Source of the DNA: an uncultured bacterium
GTDB lineage: Bacteria > Oederibacteriota > PGYV01 > Palsa-1178
Direction of reading: 5' to 3'
DNA length: 64,000 nucleotides
NCBI GenBank assembly: GCA_937889595.1
Contig: CALAOR010000064.1
Coordinates: forward strand, 62,001 to 126,000
In this document: piece after piece, positions 24,580-31,707 of the stretch
Layout: each line of letters starts with the position of its first letter
Position numbering within the stretch: the first letter of the stretch is position 1
The notes under the pieces: generated by a model
Database searches by the model: none
What the model saw: the letters and a program-made list of their open reading frames with translations, nothing else
Told to the model about the DNA's origin: nothing
Translations under genes and position numbers: made by a program

Positions 24580-27500
24580 ATGAAAAAAAATAAAAAACAA
24601 ACAAAAGCCGACGAGTCTGTTATAGAATCGTTTTTGCTTGGTGAGAACAGCGCTCCCGCGGCTGACAAAGATGACATACAGGAAAGGGCCATAACACACA
24701 AAGAGGGGCCTCTTCTTATAGTGGCGGGCGCCGGCACCGGCAAAACACGCGTTATAACCGAGCGCATAGCGTGGATCATCAATAATAAGCTTGCAAAACC
24801 ATCGGAGGTACTTGCCCTTACTTTCTCGGAAAAAGCAGCCAAGGAAATGGAGCGCAGGGTTGACGCACTGGTGCCTTACGGCATGGTGGACACGCGCACT
24901 TCCACTTTCCATTCATTCGGTCACGATATCATAGGCGAATCTTTTGCAGATTTAAGGATAGCTCCCGACTGGAAAATAATGAAAAAGCCGGAGTCCATAA
25001 TATTCATCGTGGAAAATATCGAAAAATTCGGGCTTGAACTTTACAGGCCGATGAATAATCCCGCCCAGTATGTGTCTGAGCTGACGGATCTCATATCAAA
25101 ACTGAAAGATAACCTTATCACCCCTGTCATGTACGAAGAATATGTCAGGGAACTCCTTAAAGCCGGGCCTGCTGACGGGGAAGATAAAGAAGCCTGGGAA
25201 GAAACCGTTAACAAACAAAAGGAACTCGCCGGATTTTACTCTACCTACGAAAGGCTGAAAACGGAAAAAAATTATATGGATTTCGGCGACCTTATCATGG
25301 TGCCGTTTTACCTTCTTAAAGAAAAAAAGTCGGTTCTTGTAAAGTACCAGGAACGCTATAAATACATACTTATTGACGAATTCCAGGACACTAATTACGC
25401 GCAGTTTGAGCTTATAAAACTCATTGCGGATAAATACAAGAATATCACGGTTGTAGGCGACGACGACCAGATGATCTACCGCTTCAGGGGGGCGGCAATA
25501 TCCAATATAATGGGTTTCAGGGAATGCTACCCGTCGGCCGAGGTTGTGGTGTTAAAAAACAATTACAGGTCGGCTCAGGCCATCCTCGACGCGGCCTACA
25601 AACTCATCCAAAACAACACTGACAGGCTGGAAACCAGGCTTGAAATAACAAAAAATCTGCAGTCCAGGTATAAACAGGAGCATAAGATAGCGCCGTTAAA
25701 TATCATGTCATTTTCAAGCTATTCGGAAGAGGCTGATTTTATAGCGGATGAGATAGAGCGCCTCGTGAAAGCGGGCTATTATAAGTACAGGGATATGGCA
25801 ATACTGCTGCGTGCCAGGGGCGACGCGCGGATGTTCTTAAAAACCCTTGAACGCAGGGGCATCCCGTATAGGTTTACGGGGGACGAGGGTTTATATAATA
25901 AAAAGGAAGTGCAGTTCCTGATAAATTTCTGCAGGATGTTATCCACGCCCTACGAATTTAACCCGGTTTTTGACGTGGCCATATCGGAGTTTTACGGCAT
26001 AGACCCGTACATGATGTCCAAAATAGGAAGCCTTGCAAAAGAATATTCAATTACGGCCCTTGACCTTGCAAGGAAACTTGACACTTACCCCGAGCTTGAA
26101 ATGAACGATTCCGACAGGCACAAGCTTGAACTGCTCATGCAGGACGCTGATAATTACACGGCCCTTGTGAAAGCCGGCTGGAGCGCGGGAGAAATACTGT
26201 ATGACTACATAAAGAACCGTAAGATATTTGACATGCTTCTCCGCGATAAAACAATCGCATCCGACAGGAAGATAGCCAATATTTCCAGGTTTTTCGACAT
26301 ATTGAAGGAGTTCTCCGTATCGGATGATTTTGACACGGTGTATAACTTTGTAAATTACATAGACCTGCGCCAGAAGTCCGGGGACAATCCCGTAAGCGAC
26401 GTGTTTGAAGACATGGAAGAGGACTCGGTGCAGGCAGCCACCATACACAAATCAAAAGGCCTGGAGTTTAAAGTGGTTTTTGTCCCGGCGCTGATACAGG
26501 ACAAGTTCCCGGTCCGTGCCAGGGGAGGCTTCCCGTTCCCGCTGCCTGAAGGGCTCATGAAAGACATGGTGGATGAAAAACTGTATATGCAGGAAGAGGA
26601 ACGCAGGCTTTTCTACGTGGCCATAACCAGGGCAAAAGATTCGCTTAACCTGACATATTCAAAACAGTACGAGGGCGCGGGCAATAAAAAACCGTCCATG
26701 TTCCTGCTGGAACTGGGGTATAAAGAGCCCGAAACAATTGCAAAACCGTCAAAAGAGGACAAGCTGAAATTTTTTGAGAAAAAAGAAGCTGCCGGGGAAG
26801 CCAAAGGCGATACGATAAAACTGAAGACTTTAAAGCTTTCGAATTACCAGATAGACGATTATCTTACCTGCCCGTACAAGTATAAGTTGATACACATACT
26901 GCGCATTCCCATAAAGGAAGAACCGGCCATAGTCTACGGCCAGGCCATGCATAAAGTGGCGTCCGAGTTTTTTAAGGCAAGACAGGAAGGTTCAGTAATA
27001 AAACTGGAATCACTTATGGATATCTTCAAATCCCTGTGGAAGCCGACGGGTTTCATATCAGCCCAGCACGAGCAGAGGCGCTATGAACAGGGTTTAAAGA
27101 ACATTGAGGAGTTTTATAAGGAAGAAAGCAAAAACAACATAGTGCCGAAGTATATAGAGAAGGATTTTGAATTCAAGCTAAGCAGCGATATAACAGTGCG
27201 CGGCAGGTGGGACAGGATAGACGAGATCGACGGCAAGTGGCGCATAATCGACTATAAAACATCCGATGTGAAAGACATTGAAAAGGCCGAAGAAAAGCTG
27301 GACAGCGCGAACATATCAAGGCAGCTGAAATTATATTCCATATCCTTTGACAAAGTATTCGGACATCCGGTGGATGAGGTAGGCATATACTTTTTTGAGT
27401 CCCGCATATCGGTTTTTAAAAAAATGAGAAAAGACACACTTGAAAAGTACGAGGCGCAGATACACGAAACAGCCGCGGACATAAGGGGAGGCAAGTTCGA

Positions 27501-27582
27501 CGCCACCCCAAGCGCGTTTGTCTGCAAATACTGCGCGTTCTTCAACATCTGCCCGCACTCCAAGGCGGACGTTTTGTTCTAA
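24580..27582 (+). CDS. UvrD/PcrA-type helicase fused to an Fe-S PD-(D/E)XK nuclease
   Basis: 1000 residues. Superfamily 1 helicase motifs: Walker A GAGTGKTRVI (about 50-58), Ia LTFSEKAAKEM, Walker B YILIDEFQDTNYAQF, III GDDDQMIYRFRGA, IV NYRS, V TIHKSKGLEF, VI FYVAITRAKDSL. The C-terminal quarter (about 750-990) is a RecB/AddB-type nuclease: GRWDRIDEI ... WRIIDYKTSD supplies the D and D-x-K catalytic residues, and Cys in YLTCPY plus CKYCAFFNIC give the four ligands of an AddB-like 4Fe-4S cluster. Such proteins act in double-strand break processing or in mycobacterial-type AdnA/B. Alternative: a mobile-element defence helicase; no partner subunit is next door. Confidence 0.88.
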   Translation: MKKNKKQTKADESVIESFLLGENSAPAADKDDIQERAITHKEGPLLIVAGAGTGKTRVITERIAWIINNKLAKPSEVLALTFSEKAAKEMERRVDALVPYGMVDTRTSTFHSFGHDIIGESFADLRIAPDWKIMKKPESIIFIVENIEKFGLELYRPMNNPAQYVSELTDLISKLKDNLITPVMYEEYVRELLKAGPADGEDKEAWEETVNKQKELAGFYSTYERLKTEKNYMDFGDLIMVPFYLLKEKKSVLVKYQERYKYILIDEFQDTNYAQFELIKLIADKYKNITVVGDDDQMIYRFRGAAISNIMGFRECYPSAEVVVLKNNYRSAQAILDAAYKLIQNNTDRLETRLEITKNLQSRYKQEHKIAPLNIMSFSSYSEEADFIADEIERLVKAGYYKYRDMAILLRARGDARMFLKTLERRGIPYRFTGDEGLYNKKEVQFLINFCRMLSTPYEFNPVFDVAISEFYGIDPYMMSKIGSLAKEYSITALDLARKLDTYPELEMNDSDRHKLELLMQDADNYTALVKAGWSAGEILYDYIKNRKIFDMLLRDKTIASDRKIANISRFFDILKEFSVSDDFDTVYNFVNYIDLRQKSGDNPVSDVFEDMEEDSVQAATIHKSKGLEFKVVFVPALIQDKFPVRARGGFPFPLPEGLMKDMVDEKLYMQEEERRLFYVAITRAKDSLNLTYSKQYEGAGNKKPSMFLLELGYKEPETIAKPSKEDKLKFFEKKEAAGEAKGDTIKLKTLKLSNYQIDDYLTCPYKYKLIHILRIPIKEEPAIVYGQAMHKVASEFFKARQEGSVIKLESLMDIFKSLWKPTGFISAQHEQRRYEQGLKNIEEFYKEESKNNIVPKYIEKDFEFKLSSDITVRGRWDRIDEIDGKWRIIDYKTSDVKDIEKAEEKLDSANISRQLKLYSISFDKVFGHPVDEVGIYFFESRISVFKKMRKDTLEKYEAQIHETAADIRGGKFDATPSAFVCKYCAFFNICPHSKADVLF

Positions 27583-27770
27583 AAAAAACGTCGTCCGTTG
27601 CATTTTTTTGTTATTCGTAGAGAGGCTGCTTGCTGCCTCTCTGACGCAGGCTTTAAAAACGAAGAACCGTTTTAAAGGGTCAAGGTGAGCGGCAGCAAGC
27701 AGCCGCTCTACAGCTTTTTTTTAATATTGGTTCCGGTCAAAAATCGTATTTATCTTACCCCCAACTGTAG
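27579..27770. repeat. Dispersed palindromic repeat C, copy 1 (extended form)
   Basis: Core 27617-27711: GTAGAGAGGCTGCTTGCTGC at the left pairs with GCAGCAAGCAGCCGCTCTAC at the right. An A-rich lead (CTAAAAAAAACG) starts within the helicase stop codon and a tail ends GGTTCCGG and CCCCAACTGTAG. Other copies: 28505, 29733, 55483. Confidence 0.9.
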
Positions 27771-27830
27771 CGTACACGGGCATTTGCCGTTGTGTTCTAG
27801 GTTGCATGAACCGTCTTACAGTACGTATAT
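27770..27830. repeat. Repeat E, copy 1
   Basis: GCGTAC...GTACGT ends with an inner CGGGCATTTG, CGTTGTGTTC and GTCTTACAGTACG. Copy 2 is at 29206. The ends are complementary (GCGTAC/GTACGY), so this is also a hairpin-type unit. Confidence 0.8.
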
Positions 27831-27837
27831 CCATCCG

Positions 27838-27876
27838 ACTCATGCAGGCTGTCCAATATGGACAGCCTGCATGAGT
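27838..27876. repeat. Perfect 18-bp hairpin
   Basis: ACTCATGCAGGCTGTCCA, loop ATA, then its exact complement. No T-run follows. Lies 25 nt before the toxin-antitoxin promoter; it could be a transcript end from the left or a protein-binding site. Confidence 0.8.
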
Positions 27877-27900
27877 CCAATAAATATATGTAAAGATTAC

Positions 27901-27941
27901 TTGACTTATATTCTTTATGTATTATAATACATAAAGAATAT
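27901..27941 (+). promoter_or_regulatory. Toxin-antitoxin promoter with a 34-bp operator palindrome
   Basis: TTGACT, 16-nt spacer, TATAAT. A perfect dyad, half-site ATATTCTTTATGTATTA, spans 27908-27941 and covers spacer, -10 and start site. GGGAGG follows. This is how HigA/HipB-type antitoxins repress their own operons; the intact HTH gene at 28088 is the likely binder. Confidence 0.8.
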
Positions 27942-27955
27942 GGGAGGGCTGATGA

Positions 27956-28070
27956 ATGTGTTATGAAGTGGAACAATTTACAACAGAAAGCGGAAAAAAG
28001 CCGGTATTAGATTTTATACTTTGAAGTAGCAATAGAGCGGTATAAAAACATGATGAATAGACACTATTGA
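27956..28070 (+). pseudogene. HigB/RelE-type (Gp49-like) toxin reduced to its two ends by an internal deletion
   Basis: ATG 27956 encodes 22 residues with EQFTTESGKKPVLDFI, the typical N-terminus of phage Gp49-like HigB toxins, then stops. From 28023, in a different frame, 15 residues EVAIERYKNMMNRHY resemble the C-terminal end of the same family (E-x-A-x-x-R-x-x-x). The middle, normally about 70-80 residues, is missing, and the joint is out of frame. So the toxin is dead. Neighbours: operator upstream, antitoxin 17 nt downstream. The family match is from memory of the motif and is not searched. Confidence 0.65.
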
Positions 28071-28087
28071 ATAAAAGGAGCAAGGAC

Positions 28088-28420
28088 ATGAAAAAACAAA
28101 TTAAAAAAAGGCCTACATCAACAAGTTTTTTTGACGACCCCAGAGTTAAAAAGATATATGCCGACCCTATCCGCAGAGCAAAAATAAAAGCTAATTTACG
28201 TAACTTGGAATTTTTAGAAGATATTGCGCGTATTAGAAAAGCCGAGAATTTGACACAAGCAGAGGTTTCAAAGCGTTCTAAAATTTCACAGGAAGAAATA
28301 TCGCGGATTGAAAGGGGTAAGAAAAATATTACTTTTGAAACATATGATAGAATTTTAACAAGTCTTGGTTATAAGGCGGAGATTGTACATCATAAAATTC
28401 ATAATGCACATGCATTATGA
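28088..28420 (+). CDS. HTH-type antitoxin (HigA-like)
   Basis: 110 residues from ATG 28088 with AAAAGGAGCAAGGAC before it; the track's TTG 28067 lies in the toxin remnant. The N-terminal 40 residues are basic (dimer or toxin-binding arm) and residues about 50-100 are a Cro/C1-type helix-turn-helix: RKAENLTQAEVSKRSKISQEEISRIERGKKNI. Normally it neutralises a HigB toxin and represses the shared operator, here the palindrome at 27908. With the toxin broken it is a solitary antitoxin. Flanked by C repeats on both sides. AT content is higher than in neighbours, consistent with recent transfer. Confidence 0.85.
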   Translation: MKKQIKKRPTSTSFFDDPRVKKIYADPIRRAKIKANLRNLEFLEDIARIRKAENLTQAEVSKRSKISQEEISRIERGKKNITFETYDRILTSLGYKAEIVHHKIHNAHAL

Positions 28421-28504
28421 AAACTAAAACAATGACCCATGTCAGGTGAGAAACAGGCTGAACCACCCTAAAGTCTCAAGTCACGGTGTGACCCCGGCTG
28501 TTTC

Positions 28505-28665
28505 CTAAAAAAAACGTTGCCCGTTGTATTTTTTTGTTATTCGTAGAGAGGCTGCTTGCTGCCTCTCTGACGCAGGCTTTAAAAACGCAGAACCGTTTTA
28601 AAGGGCCGGGGTGAGCGGCAGCAAGCAGCCGCTCTACAGATTTGTTTTTTAAGATTGGTTCCGGT
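28505..28665. repeat. Dispersed palindromic repeat C, copy 2 (extended form)
   Basis: Core 28543-28637, same length (95 nt) as copy 1 and near-identical, including the A-rich lead and the GGTTCCGGT tail. Copies 1 and 2 therefore form a direct repeat that brackets the first toxin-antitoxin remnant. Confidence 0.9.
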
Positions 28666-28675
28666 ATTAATGGCG

Positions 28676-28705
28676 CTTGACAAGTTATATCTTGTCAAGT
28701 ATAAT
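28676..28705 (+). promoter_or_regulatory. Perfect-consensus promoter with inverted-repeat operator
   Basis: TTGACA, 17-nt spacer, TATAAT. CTTGACAAG (28676-28684) and CTTGTCAAG (28691-28699) form an inverted repeat over the -35 and spacer, a natural autorepression site for the HTH protein that follows 44 nt later. Confidence 0.82.
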
Positions 28706-28748
28706 TGCTAATAAGAAAGGAAATTGAACTTGAAGGAGAACAAATAAA

Positions 28749-29072
28749 ATGAAAAAAATAAAAGAAAAAACAACCATACAGACGGGACAGGTTTTTTTTG
28801 AATCTGAAATGGTAAAAAAATCCTTGAGCAACCCTGATTTCAAAAAAGGGGTGGAGGAAGAACTGTTTATGCTCGAAATCGCCGAATCCCTGTCAATACT
28901 CCGGCATAAAGCAAAACTCACCCAGCGGGCGCTCGCGAAAAAGGCGAATATAAAACAACAGGAAATCTGTGATATAGAAAACGGCCAGCGGAACATAACC
29001 GCAAGAACCATAAGCAGGATAGCGAAAAGTCTCGGATATAAGCCGGAAATAAGCTTCAGGCATGCATCATAA
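28749..29072 (+). CDS. Second HTH antitoxin-like protein without a toxin gene
   Basis: 107 residues, GAAGGAGAACAAATAAA before ATG. The layout mirrors the first antitoxin: charged N-terminus, KKSLSNPDFKKGVEEEL (like its DPRVKKIYADPIRR), then a Cro/C1 helix-turn-helix (KLTQRALAKKANIKQQEICDIENGQRNIT) and a GYKPEISF end. No toxin-like frame was found on either side. Either an orphan antitoxin or a plain repressor. It has its own operator. Related to but clearly diverged from the 28088 protein. Confidence 0.82.
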   Translation: MKKIKEKTTIQTGQVFFESEMVKKSLSNPDFKKGVEEELFMLEIAESLSILRHKAKLTQRALAKKANIKQQEICDIENGQRNITARTISRIAKSLGYKPEISFRHAS

Positions 29073-29388
29073 ATGTTTATGGGTAATAGCCCCGGGTGAC
29101 CCCGGCTGTTTCGTAGTCGCACCCTGCCTTGTCCGCCTACCAGTCCGACGGAGCGTGTTTGCGGAGTCGGAAGCTTCAGCAACGGAGGATACGTCCCACC
29201 GGGGTGCGTACGCGGGCATTTGTCGTTGTGTTCATGGTTGCGTGAACTGTCTTACAGTACGCGTGTATCAGTTCCATATATAGGCGCTTAGCCGGTAGAC
29301 CGTAGGCCCGCGACTACTTGATGAATGCGGGCCTGGTTAACCACGGATACAGGCGCGTAAGGAGTAAAGTAATTAAACGGCGAGGTGG
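29073..29388. other. Spacer with repeat fragments (316 nt)
   Basis: Contains a GTGACCCCGGCTGTTTC fragment shared with 28485, repeat E2 (29206), and a GGCCCGC/GCGGGCC hairpin near 29307-29333. No coding frame; track ORF 29062 overlaps repeat E2 and is rejected. Confidence 0.7.
29206..29268. repeat. Repeat E, copy 2
   Basis: GCGTACGCGGGCATTTG ... GTCTTACAGTACGC. About 85% like copy 1 by eye, with the GCGTAC/GTACGC ends fully complementary here. Confidence 0.8.
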
Positions 29389-29727
29389 ATGTTTTTGAAT
29401 ACAGCAAATTCAGATGTATTAATTATATTAATGGCACTGTGTTTTGTCATGCTTGTTATAACGATGTTTCGCGAGTATCGCATTAAAGGTGATGGCATTT
29501 ATCTTTATTACATCGGGTTTATTATAGGCAGGCGTATATATTTTAAAGATATAGAGGATATAGAAGTGGTGGAAACAAATCTTAAATATATTATGTTGTA
29601 TAAGGCCAAATTTTTTGGAAGATATGTTAAGATAACTCTGAAGGAAGGCTTGTTTAGAACGATTTTGATTGATGTTGAAAAACCAGAGGAGTTTGTCAGA
29701 AAAGTAATGATTGAAAAGTACCATTGA
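29389..29727 (+). CDS. Small membrane protein with a PH-like (bPH_2-type) domain
   Basis: 112 residues. One or two hydrophobic segments at about 10-25 and 39-50 (VLIILMALCFVMLVI; YIGFIIGRRIYF), then KDIEDIEVVETNLKYIMLYKAKFFGRYVKITLKEG, a beta-rich pattern of bacterial PH-domain membrane proteins (YdbT/DUF304-like). ATG 29389 follows CGAGGTGG closely; TTG 29395 is an alternative. It stands alone between repeats E2 and C3 with no partner genes. AT-rich compared with flanking housekeeping genes. Role unknown. Confidence 0.65.
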   Translation: MFLNTANSDVLIILMALCFVMLVITMFREYRIKGDGIYLYYIGFIIGRRIYFKDIEDIEVVETNLKYIMLYKAKFFGRYVKITLKEGLFRTILIDVEKPEEFVRKVMIEKYH

Positions 29728-29732
29728 TATCT

Positions 29733-29885
29733 CTAGCGAGCCTGCTTGTTGCCTCTTTGATGCAGGCTTTTCGAACTGAGTCCGTCTTGAAGAACCATGT
29801 AGAGCGGCAGCAAGCAGCCGCTCTACAAAAAACTAATCCAAACCGATTCTAAAAACTGACTTTATCTTTGTCCCCAACTGTAGTA
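29733..29885. repeat. Dispersed palindromic repeat C, copy 3 (diverged)
   Basis: Core 29733-29826; the right arm GCAGCAAGCAGCCGCTCTAC is intact while the left arm is worn (CTAGCGAGCCTGCTTGTTGC). The tail ending CCCCAACTGTAG is shared with copy 1, so the unit runs up to the tmk promoter. Confidence 0.8.
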
Positions 29886-29889
29886 TAAT
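29884..29889 (+). promoter_or_regulatory. Possible -10 box of the tmk operon
   Basis: TATAAT directly after repeat C3; TTTATC at 17-nt spacing is a poor -35. The start codon is 34 nt further on. Confidence 0.4.
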
Positions 29890-29923
29890 ACGCCTCGCAT
29901 TACACATACCATAGGAGCCTTTA

Positions 29924-30631
29924 ATGAAGAAAAGAGCCTTAAATATAGACCATATAGAAGAGTCTGAGCGTAGCGCGGAAGCCGGCAAGAACAGCGATTT
30001 TAGGCCAAAAACCGGGGCTTTAATCGTATTTGAGGGCCCTGAAGGCTCGGGTAAGTCAACCCAGCTGGACAAACTGATCAAGTATTTCAAAAAGAAGAAG
30101 TCAAAGACCGTTTTACTCCGCGAGCCCGGCGGAACCGTTATTTCCGAGAAGATCCGCTCCATTATCCTTGATCGCACCCATACTAACATGTCCGAAAAGA
30201 CCGAACTCCTGCTTTACATCGCCTGCCGCGCGCAGATAATTGAGGAAAAAATAACCAAACTTCTTGAGGAAGGCTATACCATTCTTCAGGACCGGTTTTA
30301 TCTTGCCACCATCGTTTACCAGGGATATGCCCGCGGTATTGACAGGAAATGGATTGACGAACTTAACAAATACGCCCTGGACGGTTTAAAGGAAGATTTG
30401 ACCATTATTTATGACGTAACCCAGGCCGAAGCGCAGAAGCGGATGAAGAAACGTACCAAGAAGGACAGGCTTGATGAAGAGGATACGGAGTTTCACACCA
30501 AGGTACGGGACGGGTATTTGAAAGAGGCAAAGAAGATGGACAATTGTATCGTAATATCAACCGATAATAAGGATGAGGATTCTGTATTTAAAGAAACTTT
30601 ATACCACCTTGAGCGGAAAGGGTTTATATAA
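29924..30631 (+). CDS. tmk: Thymidylate kinase
   Basis: 235 residues, about 25-30 longer than usual because of a charged N-terminal extension (residues 1-34) before the P-loop. VFEGPEGSGKSTQ is the Walker A; REPGGTVISE binds dTMP; DRFYLATIVYQGYARG is the DR-Y motif; the lid region KRTKKDRLDEED is Arg/Lys rich. Makes dTDP for DNA synthesis. ATG follows ATAGGAGCCTTTA. The stop overlaps holB (TAATG). The tmk-holB-ricT order is also seen in Firmicutes. Confidence 0.93.
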   Translation: MKKRALNIDHIEESERSAEAGKNSDFRPKTGALIVFEGPEGSGKSTQLDKLIKYFKKKKSKTVLLREPGGTVISEKIRSIILDRTHTNMSEKTELLLYIACRAQIIEEKITKLLEEGYTILQDRFYLATIVYQGYARGIDRKWIDELNKYALDGLKEDLTIIYDVTQAEAQKRMKKRTKKDRLDEEDTEFHTKVRDGYLKEAKKMDNCIVISTDNKDEDSVFKETLYHLERKGFI

Positions 30632-31707
30632 TGGCTGTAAAAGATATTATCGGGAACGCTAACAGCAAAAAAATAATATTATCGAACGTCAGCGATAAAA
30701 AGCACGGGACAGCTTATATAATGCTTGGGGAAGAGACTATCGGCAAGAATTTCGCGGCGCGGCAGTTTGTGAAGGCTTTGAATTGTTTGAATCCCGCGCC
30801 TGACATGGACTGCTGCGACGTTTGCGTTAACTGCAAACTCATTGACAAAACACTCGGCGAACTTGATGACCAGGGGTTCCAGGTCAACCCCCATCCTGAC
30901 CTGTCATACGTAAATACCGATAAAGCCCAGCTTACCAAGGAAGTTGTCCAGGGCGCCATTGAAAATCTTAATACTTACAAAGCAATACAACTTAAGAAAA
31001 AGGCCGTCGTAATCCAGGACGCTGACAGGATGAATGAGAGCGCGGCAAATTCCATCCTTAAAGTCCTTGAAGAACCGCACAAGGACGTTATTATAATCCT
31101 TATAGTAAACAACATAGATTCCCAGATGCCTACCATAATCTCGCGGTGCCGCAGGATCGAGCTTTTACGGGCTTCAATTGCCGAGATTGAAAAGGCAACA
31201 AGACGCATTATGCCGCTCTGGACAGACCTTGAAAACAGGGACGCGGCCTCATTTTCCGACGGTAAGATCGGCGATGCCCTGCGTTATGTTGAGGTAAAGC
31301 AGCAGTTTAAGGACGCGGCAGCCATATTTTCAGCTGTTTCAGGGCGGAAAGACAATATAGAGTCCATATTTGACGCTATAAAACGTGTTGAGGAACTTCA
31401 CCGGGACGAAAAAGAAAAGGAAAAAAAGCTTAAAAAAAAGGGCATTGCACGGTTGTTTTTGCTTGATATTATCAGGATATTATCATATATTTATAGGGAT
31501 TATATGCTGGAGAAACTCGGGGTCAAGAACGTTCTCAGGGCCCGGTACGGCATAAGCACAACTGATGTCAGGGATTACAGCCCTGTAAAAATCAGCGCAA
31601 TACAAAAAATTATCGAACGGTCATGCAGAGATGTGGAAGGCAACGCCAATGTGAGCGTACTTTTTACGAATCTGCTTTTCCAGATACGAAAGGAAGGTTT
31701 AAGCTAA
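30631..31707 (+). CDS. holB: DNA polymerase III delta' subunit (clamp loader)
   Basis: 358 residues. AAA+ domain: the Walker A position reads GEETIGKN, degenerate as expected for delta', which does not bind ATP productively. A Cys cluster (NCLN, DCCDVCVNC) is the zinc module typical of delta'/tau. HPDLSYV, NESAANSILKVLEEPH and SRCRRIELLRAS are conserved landmarks, the last including sensor-type SRC. The C-terminal part (about 215-358) is the helical collar domain. It acts with DnaX and HolA to load the beta clamp. Confidence 0.92.
   Translation: MAVKDIIGNANSKKIILSNVSDKKHGTAYIMLGEETIGKNFAARQFVKALNCLNPAPDMDCCDVCVNCKLIDKTLGELDDQGFQVNPHPDLSYVNTDKAQLTKEVVQGAIENLNTYKAIQLKKKAVVIQDADRMNESAANSILKVLEEPHKDVIIILIVNNIDSQMPTIISRCRRIELLRASIAEIEKATRRIMPLWTDLENRDAASFSDGKIGDALRYVEVKQQFKDAAAIFSAVSGRKDNIESIFDAIKRVEELHRDEKEKEKKLKKKGIARLFLLDIIRILSYIYRDYMLEKLGVKNVLRARYGISTTDVRDYSPVKISAIQKIIERSCRDVEGNANVSVLFTNLLFQIRKEGLS

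Larger units (their letters stand above)
27583..28087. other. Gene-poor 505-nt spacer ahead of the antitoxin gene
   Basis: Contains repeat C1, repeat E1, a perfect hairpin (27838), a promoter with an operator palindrome, and a decayed toxin gene (27956). No intact protein gene. The track ORF at 27685 is made of repeat sequence. Confidence 0.8.
28421..28748. other. Spacer between the two antitoxin genes (328 nt)
   Basis: Holds a fragment with GTGACCCCGGCTGTTTC (also at about 29094), repeat C2 and the operator/promoter of the next gene. No coding frame. Confidence 0.75.

Noticed and set aside
27685-27927. Track ORF, 80 aa, between uvrD-like gene and the TA region
   Set aside because: It translates repeats C1, E1 and the hairpin; no domain and no ribosome site. 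Spacer, not a gene.
29062-29283. Track ORF, 73 aa
   Set aside because: Begins in the antitoxin gene end and runs through repeat E2; composition is that of repeat DNA.
29389-29727. PH-like gene as the missing toxin of the second antitoxin
   Set aside because: Hydrophobic N-terminus and beta-rich PH-like pattern, no RelE/HigB features, and 316 nt away with repeats between.
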